A program made the position numbers and the translations under genes. Of a DNA stretch of 64,000 bases, positions 55,920 to 64,000 are shown one piece after another (position 1 is the first letter of the stretch; every line of letters starts with the position of its first letter). Under the pieces are notes generated by a model. It worked only from the letters and a program-made list of their open reading frames with translations. It searched no databases and was not told the origin of the DNA. Source of the DNA: Candidatus Gastranaerophilales bacterium (lineage in GTDB: Bacteria > Cyanobacteriota > Vampirovibrionia > Gastranaerophilales > Gastranaerophilaceae); NCBI GenBank assembly GCA_947625305.1, contig CANQNW010000008.1, positions 1 through 64,000 on the forward strand, in the 5' to 3' direction.

Positions 55920-57140
55920 ATGAGTTTAAAATTAACTTCTTTAATTTTAATATCAATTTTTAAAAATGTTATTAATGATAATGTTATAAGTCTTTTTGTT
56001 GAATTATTAAAGCATTTAACCTCGGATGAAAAAAATCTTGAAGGTGATTTAAAATTGTATTCTGATTTTGTAGAGGCGCTTTATTTAAAAAATGAAAATC
56101 AAAATCTTTATGAATACATTTTTAAACTTATATATACGGATGAAAATATTATCTCTAAAGGCTGCAGCGACTGTATTAGAGAAAATAATCAGTTGCTTGA
56201 TACAGCTAAATATGAGTTATCTCTTTTATATGATTTAATTGGATATGATTACAACAAAATTAAACATATGTTTAATGATAAGTATCCTGAAATGCAGGAT
56301 ATAATTTCTCATTTGCCGTTATTTAATACTCGGAGTATTAATGAATTTAATTTAAGTGATATTATAAAATCTTATTCATTAAACGGTTATGGTATATTTT
56401 CCTGCTACAGTGCTTTTAAATACTTGGATAACAAAGAAATTAAGCCTGTTGAGTATTTTGATACTCTTACTTTTTCGGATTTAAAAAATTATGAATATCA
56501 ACAAAATATCATAAAACAAAATACACTTGCATTTTTGCAGGGTAAACCCGCTAATAATGTTTTATTATATGGTGATAGAGGGTGCGGTAAATCTTCAACC
56601 GTTAAAGCTTTGATAAATGAATTTTCTGATTACAATTTAAAAATTATTCAGGTTTCAAAAAAAGGATTTATCAATCTGCCTGATTTATACGATAAATTAA
56701 GAAATCTGCCTTTAAAATTTATTATTTTTGCTGATGATATTTCATTTGATGAGAATGATGAAAATTTTTCTTCAATAAAGGCTATACTTGAAGGTTCATT
56801 GTATAACATTCCTAAAAACCTTATTATATATGCAACTACAAACAGAATGCACCTTGTAAAAGAAAGCTTTTCCTCAAGGGAAGGAAATGAAGTTCACTAT
56901 AACGATACTATAGATGAAATGGTTTCACTCTCAGACAGGTTCGGCATAATGCTTACCTTCTCATCATTAAATAAAAATGAATATCTTGATATAGTTAAAC
57001 AAATTGCTAATGATTGCTGTATTGAAGTTAATGAAAAACTTCTTAAAGATGCCTCTGCATTTTCTATCCAAAAGGGAATTATGACACCGAGAATTGCAAG
57101 GCAGTTTATAAACGATTTTATTGCAAACCTCACTATTTAA
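55920..57140 (+). CDS. DUF815-family AAA+ ATPase
   Basis: A 406-residue protein. The N-terminal ~190 residues are helical. The ATPase domain starts about residue 195 with the family signature (LQGKPANNVLLYGDRGCGKSSTV, Walker A GDRGCGKS), Walker B IIFADDIS, sensor IYATTNRMHLV and the DRFGIML segment. DUF815 proteins are conserved but uncharacterised; an AAA+ remodelling role is likely. It follows a radical SAM/SPASM gene after 1 base. Confidence 0.85.
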   Translation: MSLKLTSLILISIFKNVINDNVISLFVELLKHLTSDEKNLEGDLKLYSDFVEALYLKNENQNLYEYIFKLIYTDENIISKGCSDCIRENNQLLDTAKYELSLLYDLIGYDYNKIKHMFNDKYPEMQDIISHLPLFNTRSINEFNLSDIIKSYSLNGYGIFSCYSAFKYLDNKEIKPVEYFDTLTFSDLKNYEYQQNIIKQNTLAFLQGKPANNVLLYGDRGCGKSSTVKALINEFSDYNLKIIQVSKKGFINLPDLYDKLRNLPLKFIIFADDISFDENDENFSSIKAILEGSLYNIPKNLIIYATTNRMHLVKESFSSREGNEVHYNDTIDEMVSLSDRFGIMLTFSSLNKNEYLDIVKQIANDCCIEVNEKLLKDASAFSIQKGIMTPRIARQFINDFIANLTI

Positions 57141-57142
57141 TA

Positions 57143-57148
57143 TATAAT
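57143..57148 (+). promoter_or_regulatory. -10 element of a leaderless promoter (proB)
   Basis: TATAAT followed by 7 bases and the proB ATG at 57156. Confidence 0.5.
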
Positions 57149-57155
57149 TAATCTT

Positions 57156-58289
57156 ATGAATATAAATGATTATAAAAGAGTTGTTTTTAAATTCGGAACA
57201 AATGTTTTAAGAAATGATGATAAAGATATTTCTTTATCAAGAATTTATTCTTTTATCGAAGATATTTCAAACCTGCATAAGCAGGGTATGGAGGTCATTA
57301 TAGTTACCTCAGGGGCAGTAGGGCTCGGCGCTAAAAGATTGAATGTTAATTCCTCCGAGAGTTTATCCGTTAAGCAGGCATGTGCAGCTGTAGGGCAAAG
57401 TCAGTTAATGTGCATTTATGAGGATGGCTTTGGTAAGTATTCAATTAATACGGCTCAAGTTCTTTTGACGGAAGATGATTTTACAAACAGAGTTAAATAT
57501 TTAAGCTTAAACAATGTTTTAAATACTTTGATTGATTTAAGAGTTATCCCTATTATTAACCAAAATGATACAGTTTCGACTTCTGAACTTGAAGAAGCGG
57601 GCAACCCTTTATATGGTGTCAGTTTTTCAGATAATGATAAACTTTCTGCACTTGTTGCAAGTAAACTGGATGCGGATTTACTTGTTATATTATCAGATAT
57701 TGAAGGATTATATGATGATAATCCAAAAGATAATCCTGATGCAAAACTTATAAGTGAAGTAAAAGAACTTACACCGGAAATTGAAAATTATGCTAAATCA
57801 GCTTCAAACGGCGGTCGTGGGGGTATGATTACAAAACTTCAAGCGGCAAAAGTGGTTACACACTCGGGCGGAAGTGTAATTATTGCAAACGGAAAAACTC
57901 CTCAAATTATAAGAAAACTCTTTACGGGCGGAAAATTCGGAACAACTTTTTATCCCGTTGAACAATTATCTCAAAAGCGCAGATGGATAGCATACGCAAC
58001 AAATATTACAGGGCAGATAGTCGTAAATTCAGGTGCGAAAAAAGCAATAACAGAAAAGAATACAAGCCTTCTTGCTATTGGGGTTGTTAAAGTAAACGGA
58101 ATGTTCTCAAGGGGCGATGTTATTTCAATACTTGATGAAAATAATAATGAGTTTGCAAGGGGCATTGCTAATTATTCGTCCGCAGATTGTTCTAAAATTA
58201 TCGGAATGCACTCAGATAATATTTATGAAATTTTAGGTCATAAAAATTATGATGCCGTAATTACTAAAGATAATATTGCATTAGTATGA
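57156..58289 (+). CDS. proB: Glutamate 5-kinase
   Basis: The 377-residue enzyme phosphorylates glutamate, the first step of proline synthesis. The amino-acid kinase domain has FKFGTNVLR, VTSGAVGLGAKRL, and the INQNDTVS and SDNDKLSALVA segments. The C-terminal PUA domain (~278-365) is present, as in feedback-regulated forms. A 9-base gap leads to proA. Confidence 0.96.
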   Translation: MNINDYKRVVFKFGTNVLRNDDKDISLSRIYSFIEDISNLHKQGMEVIIVTSGAVGLGAKRLNVNSSESLSVKQACAAVGQSQLMCIYEDGFGKYSINTAQVLLTEDDFTNRVKYLSLNNVLNTLIDLRVIPIINQNDTVSTSELEEAGNPLYGVSFSDNDKLSALVASKLDADLLVILSDIEGLYDDNPKDNPDAKLISEVKELTPEIENYAKSASNGGRGGMITKLQAAKVVTHSGGSVIIANGKTPQIIRKLFTGGKFGTTFYPVEQLSQKRRWIAYATNITGQIVVNSGAKKAITEKNTSLLAIGVVKVNGMFSRGDVISILDENNNEFARGIANYSSADCSKIIGMHSDNIYEILGHKNYDAVITKDNIALV

Positions 58290-58298
58290 GGAGTTATT

Positions 58299-59588
58299 AT
58301 GCAGGATATTTTAAGTATTGCAAAATCAGCTAAAGAGGCTTCAATTAAGGCTCTTTCTTTATCTGAAGAAGTTAAAAATAATGCATTAATAAAAATTTCA
58401 GAAGAAATTTATAAAAACAAAAACATAATTTATGAAGCAAATAAAAAAGATTTAGAAAGTGCATCTATTCTGTTAAACGAAGGTAAAATTTCAAAATCAA
58501 TGTTTAACAGGCTTAAGCTTGATGAAAATAAACTGAATGATATGGTTCAAGGGATAAAAGATGTAGCAAAACTTCCTGAACCTGTTAATAAAGTTTTATT
58601 AGAAAGAGATATTGCAGAGGGAATTACTTTAAAAAAAGTTTCATGCCCGATAGGTGTTATAGCGGTAATATTTGAGGCAAGACCTGATGTAATCAGCCAG
58701 ATAGTTTCATTATGTTTAAAAACCTCAAATTCAGTTGTTTTAAAAGGCGGCAGCGAAGCTGTTAATACAAATCAAGCTATTTTTAATATAATTCAAAATG
58801 CATTAAATGAATTTTCTCAAATACCCAAGGGGCTTATAAATCTTGTTTTTTCAAGAGAAGATGTAAAAGAAATCCTATCAATGGATAAGTATATTAATTT
58901 AATTATTCCGAGAGGCTCTAATTCGCTTGTAAAATATATAAAAGAAAATACAAAAATTCCTGTATTAGGGCATGCGGACGGCATTTGCCATATTTATATT
59001 GATGAATATGCCGACTTAAATAAAGCAGTTAAAATCTGTATTGATGCAAAATGTCAGTACCCGAGCGCTTGTAACTCCGTTGAAACAATACTTGTTCATA
59101 AATCACTTTTAAATTCATTTGTACCTGAATTGATATCGGCTCTTAGGGAAAATGATGTCGAAATACTGGCAGATGAAAATATAAAAAATCTTATTCCTAC
59201 TGTTATGAGTGCAAGCGAGGAGGATTGGTCAACAGAGTACAGCGATAAAAAGGTTTCAATAAAAATCGTAGAAACAATTGATGAAGCCATAAATCATATA
59301 AATAAATACGGCTCAGGGCATACTGACTGTATTATTACCGAAAACAACGATAATGCTGAATACTTTATGCAAATGGTGGATTCAGCCGGTGTTTATAAAA
59401 ATATATCTACAAGATTTGCAGACGGATATAGATACGGTTTCGGCGCAGAAGTCGGGATATCAACAAATAAAACCCATGCAAGAGGCCCTGTCGGGCTTGA
59501 CGGCTTAACAATATATAAATATAAACTTTATGGCAGTGGCGATATTGTTGATGATTTTATAAAAGGCAAAAGAACTTTCTTAAAATAA
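58299..59588 (+). CDS. proA: Gamma-glutamyl phosphate reductase
   Basis: The 429-residue NADPH-dependent dehydrogenase makes glutamate 5-semialdehyde in proline synthesis. Family motifs include PIGVIAVIFEARPDVI, VLKGGSEA, IPRGSNSLV, the catalytic Cys in KCQYPSACNSVET and the end segment FGAEVGISTNKTHARGPVGL. A GAGGAG site precedes the ATG. It forms an operon with proB and ends at a terminator. Confidence 0.96.
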   Translation: MQDILSIAKSAKEASIKALSLSEEVKNNALIKISEEIYKNKNIIYEANKKDLESASILLNEGKISKSMFNRLKLDENKLNDMVQGIKDVAKLPEPVNKVLLERDIAEGITLKKVSCPIGVIAVIFEARPDVISQIVSLCLKTSNSVVLKGGSEAVNTNQAIFNIIQNALNEFSQIPKGLINLVFSREDVKEILSMDKYINLIIPRGSNSLVKYIKENTKIPVLGHADGICHIYIDEYADLNKAVKICIDAKCQYPSACNSVETILVHKSLLNSFVPELISALRENDVEILADENIKNLIPTVMSASEEDWSTEYSDKKVSIKIVETIDEAINHINKYGSGHTDCIITENNDNAEYFMQMVDSAGVYKNISTRFADGYRYGFGAEVGISTNKTHARGPVGLDGLTIYKYKLYGSGDIVDDFIKGKRTFLK

Positions 59589-59611
59589 AAAAGCCCTTTG
59601 GGGCTTTTTTT
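59587..59611. terminator. Bidirectional terminator after proBA
   Basis: Stem AAAAAAGCCC / GGGCTTTTTT with loop TTTG, between proA and the convergent WG-repeat gene; it overlaps the proA stop codon. Confidence 0.85.
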
Positions 59612-60791
59612 ATTTTGTGTTTGATAATATTGTTATTATAAGTTCATTTACTTTATGAGGAACTCTCTTGAATTTTTCGTTCTTTGTTTGATACTTGTTT
59701 TCACTTTTTGTTATGGTGCCTATTTGTTTATCATCTAAAGTTACAATTCCGTCATAATAAACATATACCCTGCTACCTGAATATACTGTAATATTATTTG
59801 CATTTTGCAGGGCATTTAAATTTCCTTTTAAGTCATATATATTATATAACCCGTCCTTTTGGGCAAGAATTACGGAATTAAAGAAATGAGAGCATGGTTT
59901 TAATATTTTAATGCTGTCAAAATTCGAAGGTAAAATTTCAACACCTGATTTATTTTTCAGACCTATTTTATCACCATTTTTACTTACTGAATAATCTTTG
60001 TTATTTATAGAAATGAAATTATTATCCGTATTTTCAAATTTTACAAGCTTGTCTCCGCGCATAGGCAGTCTTGAATTTTTCTTAAAGAAGGCTGCTTTTA
60101 CTTTTTTGTTTGATTTCATTTCTTGAATTTCATAAACAAGATTTGTATTAGCTGTTTCTTTTTCATAAGTTGTTTCTGTGTGTGTGTATTTAGTCTTAAA
60201 TATAGGTCTAATGTCGTTTGCAAGCAAAGATTCTTTGTCGGGGGTAATTGTATATAACTCATCTTCAGGTATTAATTTACCTGTATTTTGGAAAAATCTG
60301 TATTTTCCTTCAATTTTACCTGTTAAATATTCTTGTCCTCCTGAATTGAGAACACCAACTTTTTGAAATGCAGGCGGAAGTATTACATTCCCTTTCTTAT
60401 CAACAAGTCCGTATTTCCCGTCATTTTTAACTTTTACATATCCCCCGATAGTAGTAATATCTTCATACGGTGTTAGAAAAGTTGATTTTAAAGCTATATT
60501 TATATAACCTGCTTTGTTGTTTTTTATTATTTTATATTCATTGTCATTGATTGGTGTTATCTCATCCCATTCCGCTTTAAGAATAATTTTATCAGAATCT
60601 TTGTATTTAAGTCCGTATTTGTCGTTAATCTTAAAAATTATGGTATTTGCATTTTCACTTACTATTGTCTGTTCTTGTTCAGATGAAGATGTTTGAACTA
60701 TTTCGTCAGAAGTCTTTGTTTCTTTTGCACAAGAATAATTAAGCCCCGTAAAAAATAAAAAGATTGCTAAAATACAAATTATCTTTTTCAT
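59610..60791 (-). CDS. WG-repeat protein with signal peptide
   Basis: A 393-residue exported protein. The signal peptide covers residues 1-21 and a Cys follows (NYSC), but the lipobox is not canonical, so lipidation is uncertain. WG-type repeats are seen around residues 90-130 (AGYINIALKSTFLTPYEDI; YGLVDKKGNVILPPAF) and again near 275-290 (GLKNKSGVEILPS). WG proteins are common in host-associated bacteria and have no settled function. AAAGGA and an upstream TATAAT precede the ATG. Confidence 0.8.
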   Translation of the reverse strand: MKKIICILAIFLFFTGLNYSCAKETKTSDEIVQTSSSEQEQTIVSENANTIIFKINDKYGLKYKDSDKIILKAEWDEITPINDNEYKIIKNNKAGYINIALKSTFLTPYEDITTIGGYVKVKNDGKYGLVDKKGNVILPPAFQKVGVLNSGGQEYLTGKIEGKYRFFQNTGKLIPEDELYTITPDKESLLANDIRPIFKTKYTHTETTYEKETANTNLVYEIQEMKSNKKVKAAFFKKNSRLPMRGDKLVKFENTDNNFISINNKDYSVSKNGDKIGLKNKSGVEILPSNFDSIKILKPCSHFFNSVILAQKDGLYNIYDLKGNLNALQNANNITVYSGSRVYVYYDGIVTLDDKQIGTITKSENKYQTKNEKFKRVPHKVNELIITILSNTK

Positions 60792-60828
60792 ATTAAATCC
60801 TTTCTTAATTATGATTATAATATCATAG

Positions 60829-61809
60829 TTAATTTATATTGAAAATAAGGTTTTTAATTTCATCTGTGATATCCGTTTTATAGCAGATATTTTGAGATAT
60901 AATTTTAGCAAATTTAGCTTTTTTAAATTCTCCAAGCTGTCTTGTTCTGTATAAATGCTCTAAATTTTCACACATCTTTGGGAATAAAAGTAAATCTTTT
61001 TTTATAACGGGCAGAACTGTTTCATATTCATTATTTAATGCTCGTTTAATAAGATTTAGTGACAAAATATCTTCAAACTCACCTTTTTCGATTAGTAAAA
61101 TTTTATCTTTAGGATAAATATTTTCTTTTAATATATTGCATATTTCTTTTGCATCCGAGTCAAATAACAAAATAACGTGGATTTTTAGTTTATTTTTTAA
61201 TTTAAGATACAGGTTGGGACTTTTACTTTTACCGCCTGCTCCTAAAATATAAATACCTGATTTATTAAAGTCACACTTTAATTTTGAGGCAAAAACAGGC
61301 AGAAGAATTTCTTCTGTTATACCTTCAACTATTAATAGTTTTCTGATTGGGAATAAAAGTGAGTGTTTTTGGCTTATATTTAAAATCTCTTTTTCATCCG
61401 TCAGTTTGTGCGTTTTTATTAAAAATTTCATATTTACAGGCGATTTTTCGTAATTTAAATTTTCTAAAACAGGACTAATATTTAATTTTGTATTAATAAA
61501 CTTTTTTGTTTTCTCATCGATGTCTTTAAATGTGTATTCGCATAACCATTTAAGAATATTGAAATTATTTCTATGGCTTTGTTTTCCGTATAAATTTTCA
61601 ACGGATTTATTCCAGATAATTGAAACGACTCTGCAAATTTCATTTTCTTGCATATTTTCAATATCTTGCAAAGAATATTTAGGAATAATTAAATTCTTTA
61701 AAATTATTCCCGAAAATACTCTAAAATAAGATTCTTCAGGATGTTTAAATCTTGATAATCTATCAAGATTAATAATTAATTCATCCTTTGTAAGAAATTT
61801 AAATTTAAT
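60829..61809 (-). CDS. TOPRIM-domain protein (OLD-like TOPRIM), non-ATG start
   Basis: The TOPRIM core is visible as LLIVEGITEEILLPVFASKL and later VILLFDSDAKEI, with the conserved Glu and Asp-x-Asp. It resembles the TOPRIM of OLD-family nucleases but without the ABC ATPase. The frame is open upstream of the TTG (61671) and ATG (61653) starts. An AAGGGG lies 6 bases before an ATT at 61809, giving 326 residues with a sensible extra N-terminus (KFKFLTKDELIINLDRLSRF). The ATT start is inferred; 61671 is the conservative choice. Function unknown; DNA processing is likely. Confidence 0.6.
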   Translation of the reverse strand: MKFKFLTKDELIINLDRLSRFKHPEESYFRVFSGIILKNLIIPKYSLQDIENMQENEICRVVSIIWNKSVENLYGKQSHRNNFNILKWLCEYTFKDIDEKTKKFINTKLNISPVLENLNYEKSPVNMKFLIKTHKLTDEKEILNISQKHSLLFPIRKLLIVEGITEEILLPVFASKLKCDFNKSGIYILGAGGKSKSPNLYLKLKNKLKIHVILLFDSDAKEICNILKENIYPKDKILLIEKGEFEDILSLNLIKRALNNEYETVLPVIKKDLLLFPKMCENLEHLYRTRQLGEFKKAKFAKIISQNICYKTDITDEIKNLIFNIN

Positions 61810-61833
61810 GATAATCCCCTTAACTGCAAAATA

Positions 61834-61860
61834 AAAAGGAGTGCCGAAACACTCCTTTTA
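61834..61860 (-). terminator. Terminator after the ycf23 gene
   Basis: Stem AAAAGGAGTG / CACTCCTTTT with loop CCGAAA and a leftward U-tract. Confidence 0.8.
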
Positions 61861-61870
61861 AAATATAAAA

Positions 61871-62629
61871 TTAAACATTTGTTAATTGTTGTTTTGATGA
61901 TTTAGAAACTGCCTCAACCAAAGATTTAACAACAGCAATCATTGCGATTGTAGAGTTAAGCTTGTTAACACAAGAACCCACACCGATTGCACTTGCACCT
62001 GCGGCGAATGCCATAGGCGCTGTGGTTGTTGTAATACCTGAAGCTGTCATAACAGGAATTGAAATATTTCTTGTTAATTCAATTGTATTTGAAATTGAAA
62101 CTTCTGCAGTTTGAAGAAGTCCTCTTGCTCCTGATTTATCGGGAGTAACAGTAGCTGCGCCTTCTGTTTGAATTAAATCAATGCCCATTTCTTCAAGTTT
62201 TTCAGCAAGTTTAATTTGTTCTGAAATTTCAATATGACCCGGGACTGTAACACAAATAAATGTTTTTTCACCGTTTAAAAGATTAAGAGTTTCATTAACG
62301 ATATTTAAAACTTCATCAGCGCTTACTCTTTGTCCTTTTTTATAGAGAGCATCGAAGTTTCCTACTTCAATAGCGTCAGCACCAAGTCTTACAGCATTAG
62401 CGAGTTCTGCAGGTACTATAGAAGAAACAAATACGGGAAGAGTAGTCATTTCTTTAACCATAGAGATGATTTCTTCGTTGTAGCAGATATCTACAGCATG
62501 AGCTCCGCCCATTTCAGCAGCAGATACAACATTTTTTACAGATTCTTTATTAAAATTATCAATACCTGCAATAATTTTAACTGCGTTTCTTTCTTCGATG
62601 TGTCTTTTAAAATTTTCGATTTTATTCAT
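61871..62629 (-). CDS. ycf23: Ycf23/DUF561 family protein
   Basis: A 252-residue protein with a TIM-barrel-like pattern. Segments typical of Ycf23 are VKIIAGIDNFNKESVK, GGAHAVDICYN, VSSIVPAELANAVRLGADAIEVGNFD, FICVTVPGHI, IQTEGA and the ASGITTTTAPMAFAAGASAIGVGS phosphate-binding end. The family is found in cyanobacteria and plastids and has no settled function. The ATG at 62629 is chosen because GGAGG lies 5 bases upstream; the frame also opens 7 codons earlier. Supports a cyanobacteria-related host. Confidence 0.85.
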   Translation of the reverse strand: MNKIENFKRHIEERNAVKIIAGIDNFNKESVKNVVSAAEMGGAHAVDICYNEEIISMVKEMTTLPVFVSSIVPAELANAVRLGADAIEVGNFDALYKKGQRVSADEVLNIVNETLNLLNGEKTFICVTVPGHIEISEQIKLAEKLEEMGIDLIQTEGAATVTPDKSGARGLLQTAEVSISNTIELTRNISIPVMTASGITTTTAPMAFAAGASAIGVGSCVNKLNSTIAMIAVVKSLVEAVSKSSKQQLTNV

Positions 62630-62682
62630 AATATCCTCCATTAAATACAAGTACGAGTGTAATTATAACACATTCTATAAAA

Positions 62683-62711
62683 ATAAAACAGGCTTTAACC
62701 GCCTGTTTTAT
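62683..62711 (-). terminator. Terminator after 62731-63216
   Basis: Stem TAAAACAGGC / GCCTGTTTTA with a 7-base loop and a leftward U-rich tail. Confidence 0.8.
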
Positions 62712-62730
62712 TTTTTATTTTAAAATTTAT

Positions 62731-63216
62731 TTATTTTTCATGCCCTGTCCATCTGTGGTCAACATCGGAACGTTTTTCTGATGCATTTAGTGATGCGTTC
62801 CAGAGATTAAGACCCATGGCTGCAACAGCTGCAACAATTGCAAGTGTTTTATTAGGAAGATTTTTTCCACCTTTTGCCGCTTTAGATTTCAAATGGTTAA
62901 TTATACTACCTGCGGTATATATTAACGAACCAACGATTGCACCGTTTTTAATTCCTTTAAAGAAACCTTTTGTATATTCATTAAATGTTGCTAAACTTTT
63001 TTTAATGTTAGCTATAAAAGCTTTAATACTTTTAATCGGACCTTTTTTCTGTTTAGGTTCTTTTGATGCGGATAAATCAACTCTATCTGTTTCTATAGTA
63101 CTCGCAGCCGGAACTGAAGGCATTACATCTGCGACTTTAACTGTTGCTGGGGCTGATGTATAGCTTTTAGCTGCTTGTGTTGTTTGACTGATATCGTTGA
63201 ATATATTACTTGTCAT
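62731..63216 (-). CDS. Uncharacterised lineage-type protein with membrane-like segment
   Basis: A 161-residue protein. The polar N-terminus contains STIETDRVDLSASKE, similar to the DLSTPQDTVEFSSK of the protein at 38975-39352. A Lys-rich linker (KKGPIKSIKAF) follows, then two hydrophobic stretches (AIVGSLIYTAGSII near 93-106; ALAIVAAVAAMGLNLW-like near 125-140) and a polar tail. It may insert in a membrane. No domain recognised. It has its own terminator. Confidence 0.65.
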   Translation of the reverse strand: MTSNIFNDISQTTQAAKSYTSAPATVKVADVMPSVPAASTIETDRVDLSASKEPKQKKGPIKSIKAFIANIKKSLATFNEYTKGFFKGIKNGAIVGSLIYTAGSIINHLKSKAAKGGKNLPNKTLAIVAAVAAMGLNLWNASLNASEKRSDVDHRWTGHEK

Positions 63217-63312
63217 ACCTGCCTCACTTCTAAATTGTATCTATAAAAAACCTATGAACATTTTTTTTTGACTATTTTTAGTCATATTTTAACTTTTGTA
63301 AAGTATAAAATA

Positions 63313-64000
63313 CTATATTAATTTTAGCATTTCCTTAACAGCATTGTCCAGACCCGTGAATATTGCACGTGATATAATACTGTGACCTATATTAAGTTCG
63401 TGCAAATTCTTTATTTCGTGCATTCTGTGAACATTTTTATAATTTAATCCGTGGCCTGCGTTTACTGTAATGCCGTATGTTTGCGCTAAAATTGCGGAAT
63501 TATATAATTTTTGAAATTCAACTTCTTCGTTAACAGAACCAAAAGCTCTGGAATATGAGCCTGTATGAAGTTCAATAAATTTTGCTCCCGTATAATTAGA
63601 GGCCTCAATTTGTTTTTCCTCCGGATCAATAAAAAGGCTAACTTCAATTCCTTTATCAAGCAGAGGTGCAATAAAATTTTTTATTTTATCTTTTTTTGAG
63701 TATACATCAAGCCCGCCTTCAGTTGTAACCTCTTGTCTTTTTTCAGGTACTATACAGCAAGAGTGCGGAAGAAGTTTAAGTGCTATTTCCTGCATTTCAT
63801 CAGTAACTGCCATTTCAAGATTTAATTTGCAGTCGAGGTTGTTTTTTATTTTGAATACATCATCATCTTTAATGTGCCGTCTGTCTTCACGCAAGTGGGT
63901 AGTAATCCCGTTTGCACCTGCATTAATGCAAATTTGGGCAGCCTCAAAAACAGAGGGGTCATTTTCTCCTCTTGCATTTCTAAGAGTTGCGACGTGGTCA
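63313..64000 (-). CDS. pdxJ: Pyridoxine 5'-phosphate synthase, 5' end cut by the window
   Basis: The frame runs through the right edge of the window. The part visible beyond the first internal Met (residues DHVATLRNARGEN... THLREDRRHIKDDDV) is the conserved PdxJ N-terminus, so only a few residues are missing. Later motifs LNLEMAVTDEM, CCIVPEKRQEVTTEGGLDV, IELHTGSYS and the end INAGHGLNYKNV are intact. It condenses 1-deoxyxylulose 5-phosphate with 3-amino-1-hydroxyacetone phosphate to make vitamin B6. Confidence 0.93.
   Translation of the reverse strand, partial: DHVATLRNARGENDPSVFEAAQICINAGANGITTHLREDRRHIKDDDVFKIKNNLDCKLNLEMAVTDEMQEIALKLLPHSCCIVPEKRQEVTTEGGLDVYSKKDKIKNFIAPLLDKGIEVSLFIDPEEKQIEASNYTGAKFIELHTGSYSRAFGSVNEEVEFQKLYNSAILAQTYGITVNAGHGLNYKNVHRMHEIKNLHELNIGHSIISRAIFTGLDNAVKEMLKLI

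Overview
The window is AT-rich bacterial chromosome. It most likely comes from a non-photosynthetic relative of Cyanobacteria (Vampirovibrionia/Melainabacteria, probably a gut Gastranaerophilales). The assignment rests on two genes of families otherwise mainly known from cyanobacteria and plastids (an LdpA-like iron-sulfur protein at 7561-8526 and a Ycf23/DUF561 protein at 61871-62629), next to Gram-negative envelope genes (waaA, an MCE protein, an AsmA-like protein) and no photosynthesis genes. This is inference from protein families; no 16S gene is present.

Layout. 1-1377: C-terminal part of a Pro/Thr/Asp-rich repeat protein. 1446-6981: a papain-like-fold candidate and four paralogous radical SAM proteins with an unusual N-terminal cysteine domain. 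6983-13488: isochorismatase-like hydrolase, LdpA-like protein, mnmG, ferredoxin, nadA, deoB. 13489-15697: a gene-poor stretch, then a divergent pair made of an MvdD-like ATP-grasp ligase and a repeat-containing protein with two TTxxxxEE motifs, which reads as a graspetide (omega-ester peptide) locus. 15756-19701: aroC-aroK-aroB, surE, yraN. 19743-24436: a possible lipid cluster (SDR, MCE protein, alpha-oxoamine synthase), a CgeB-like glycosyltransferase and an orphan OmpR-type regulator. 24513-27124: a second peptide-modification operon (TupA-like ATP-grasp, two small precursor-like genes, radical SAM/SPASM enzyme). 27181-40314: housekeeping genes (hppA, rpmB, dgt-like, dnaG, rpoD, ribH, ribF) with an AsmA-like protein. 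40370-48898: GH13 enzyme, SGNH-fold protein, GT-C glycosyltransferase, waaA, secA. 49069-64000: lineage-specific proteins plus folP, uvrC, a radical SAM-DUF815 pair, proBA, a TOPRIM protein, ycf23 and pdxJ (cut by the window edge).

The most interesting signals are two RiPP-like loci and a set of three long C/G homopolymers. The two small precursor genes at 25501 and 25708 share a 51-bp identical leader stretch, then a poly-C tract (11 C and 9 C). In the sequence given both are out of frame, and both are restored to full length by exactly 10 C. Their restored C-termini diverge and end in Cys-Gly-Gly-x-Lys. A third tract (10 G on the coding strand, in frame) sits just before the catalytic Asp/His block of the SGNH protein at 42492-43445. 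Together these look like slipped-strand phase-variable loci controlling a peptide product and a surface-glycan or lipid modification.

Many genes have TATAAT (or a near match) 6-7 bases before the start codon with no ribosome-binding site, which suggests frequent leaderless transcription. No tRNA, rRNA, CRISPR array or insertion sequence was recognised.
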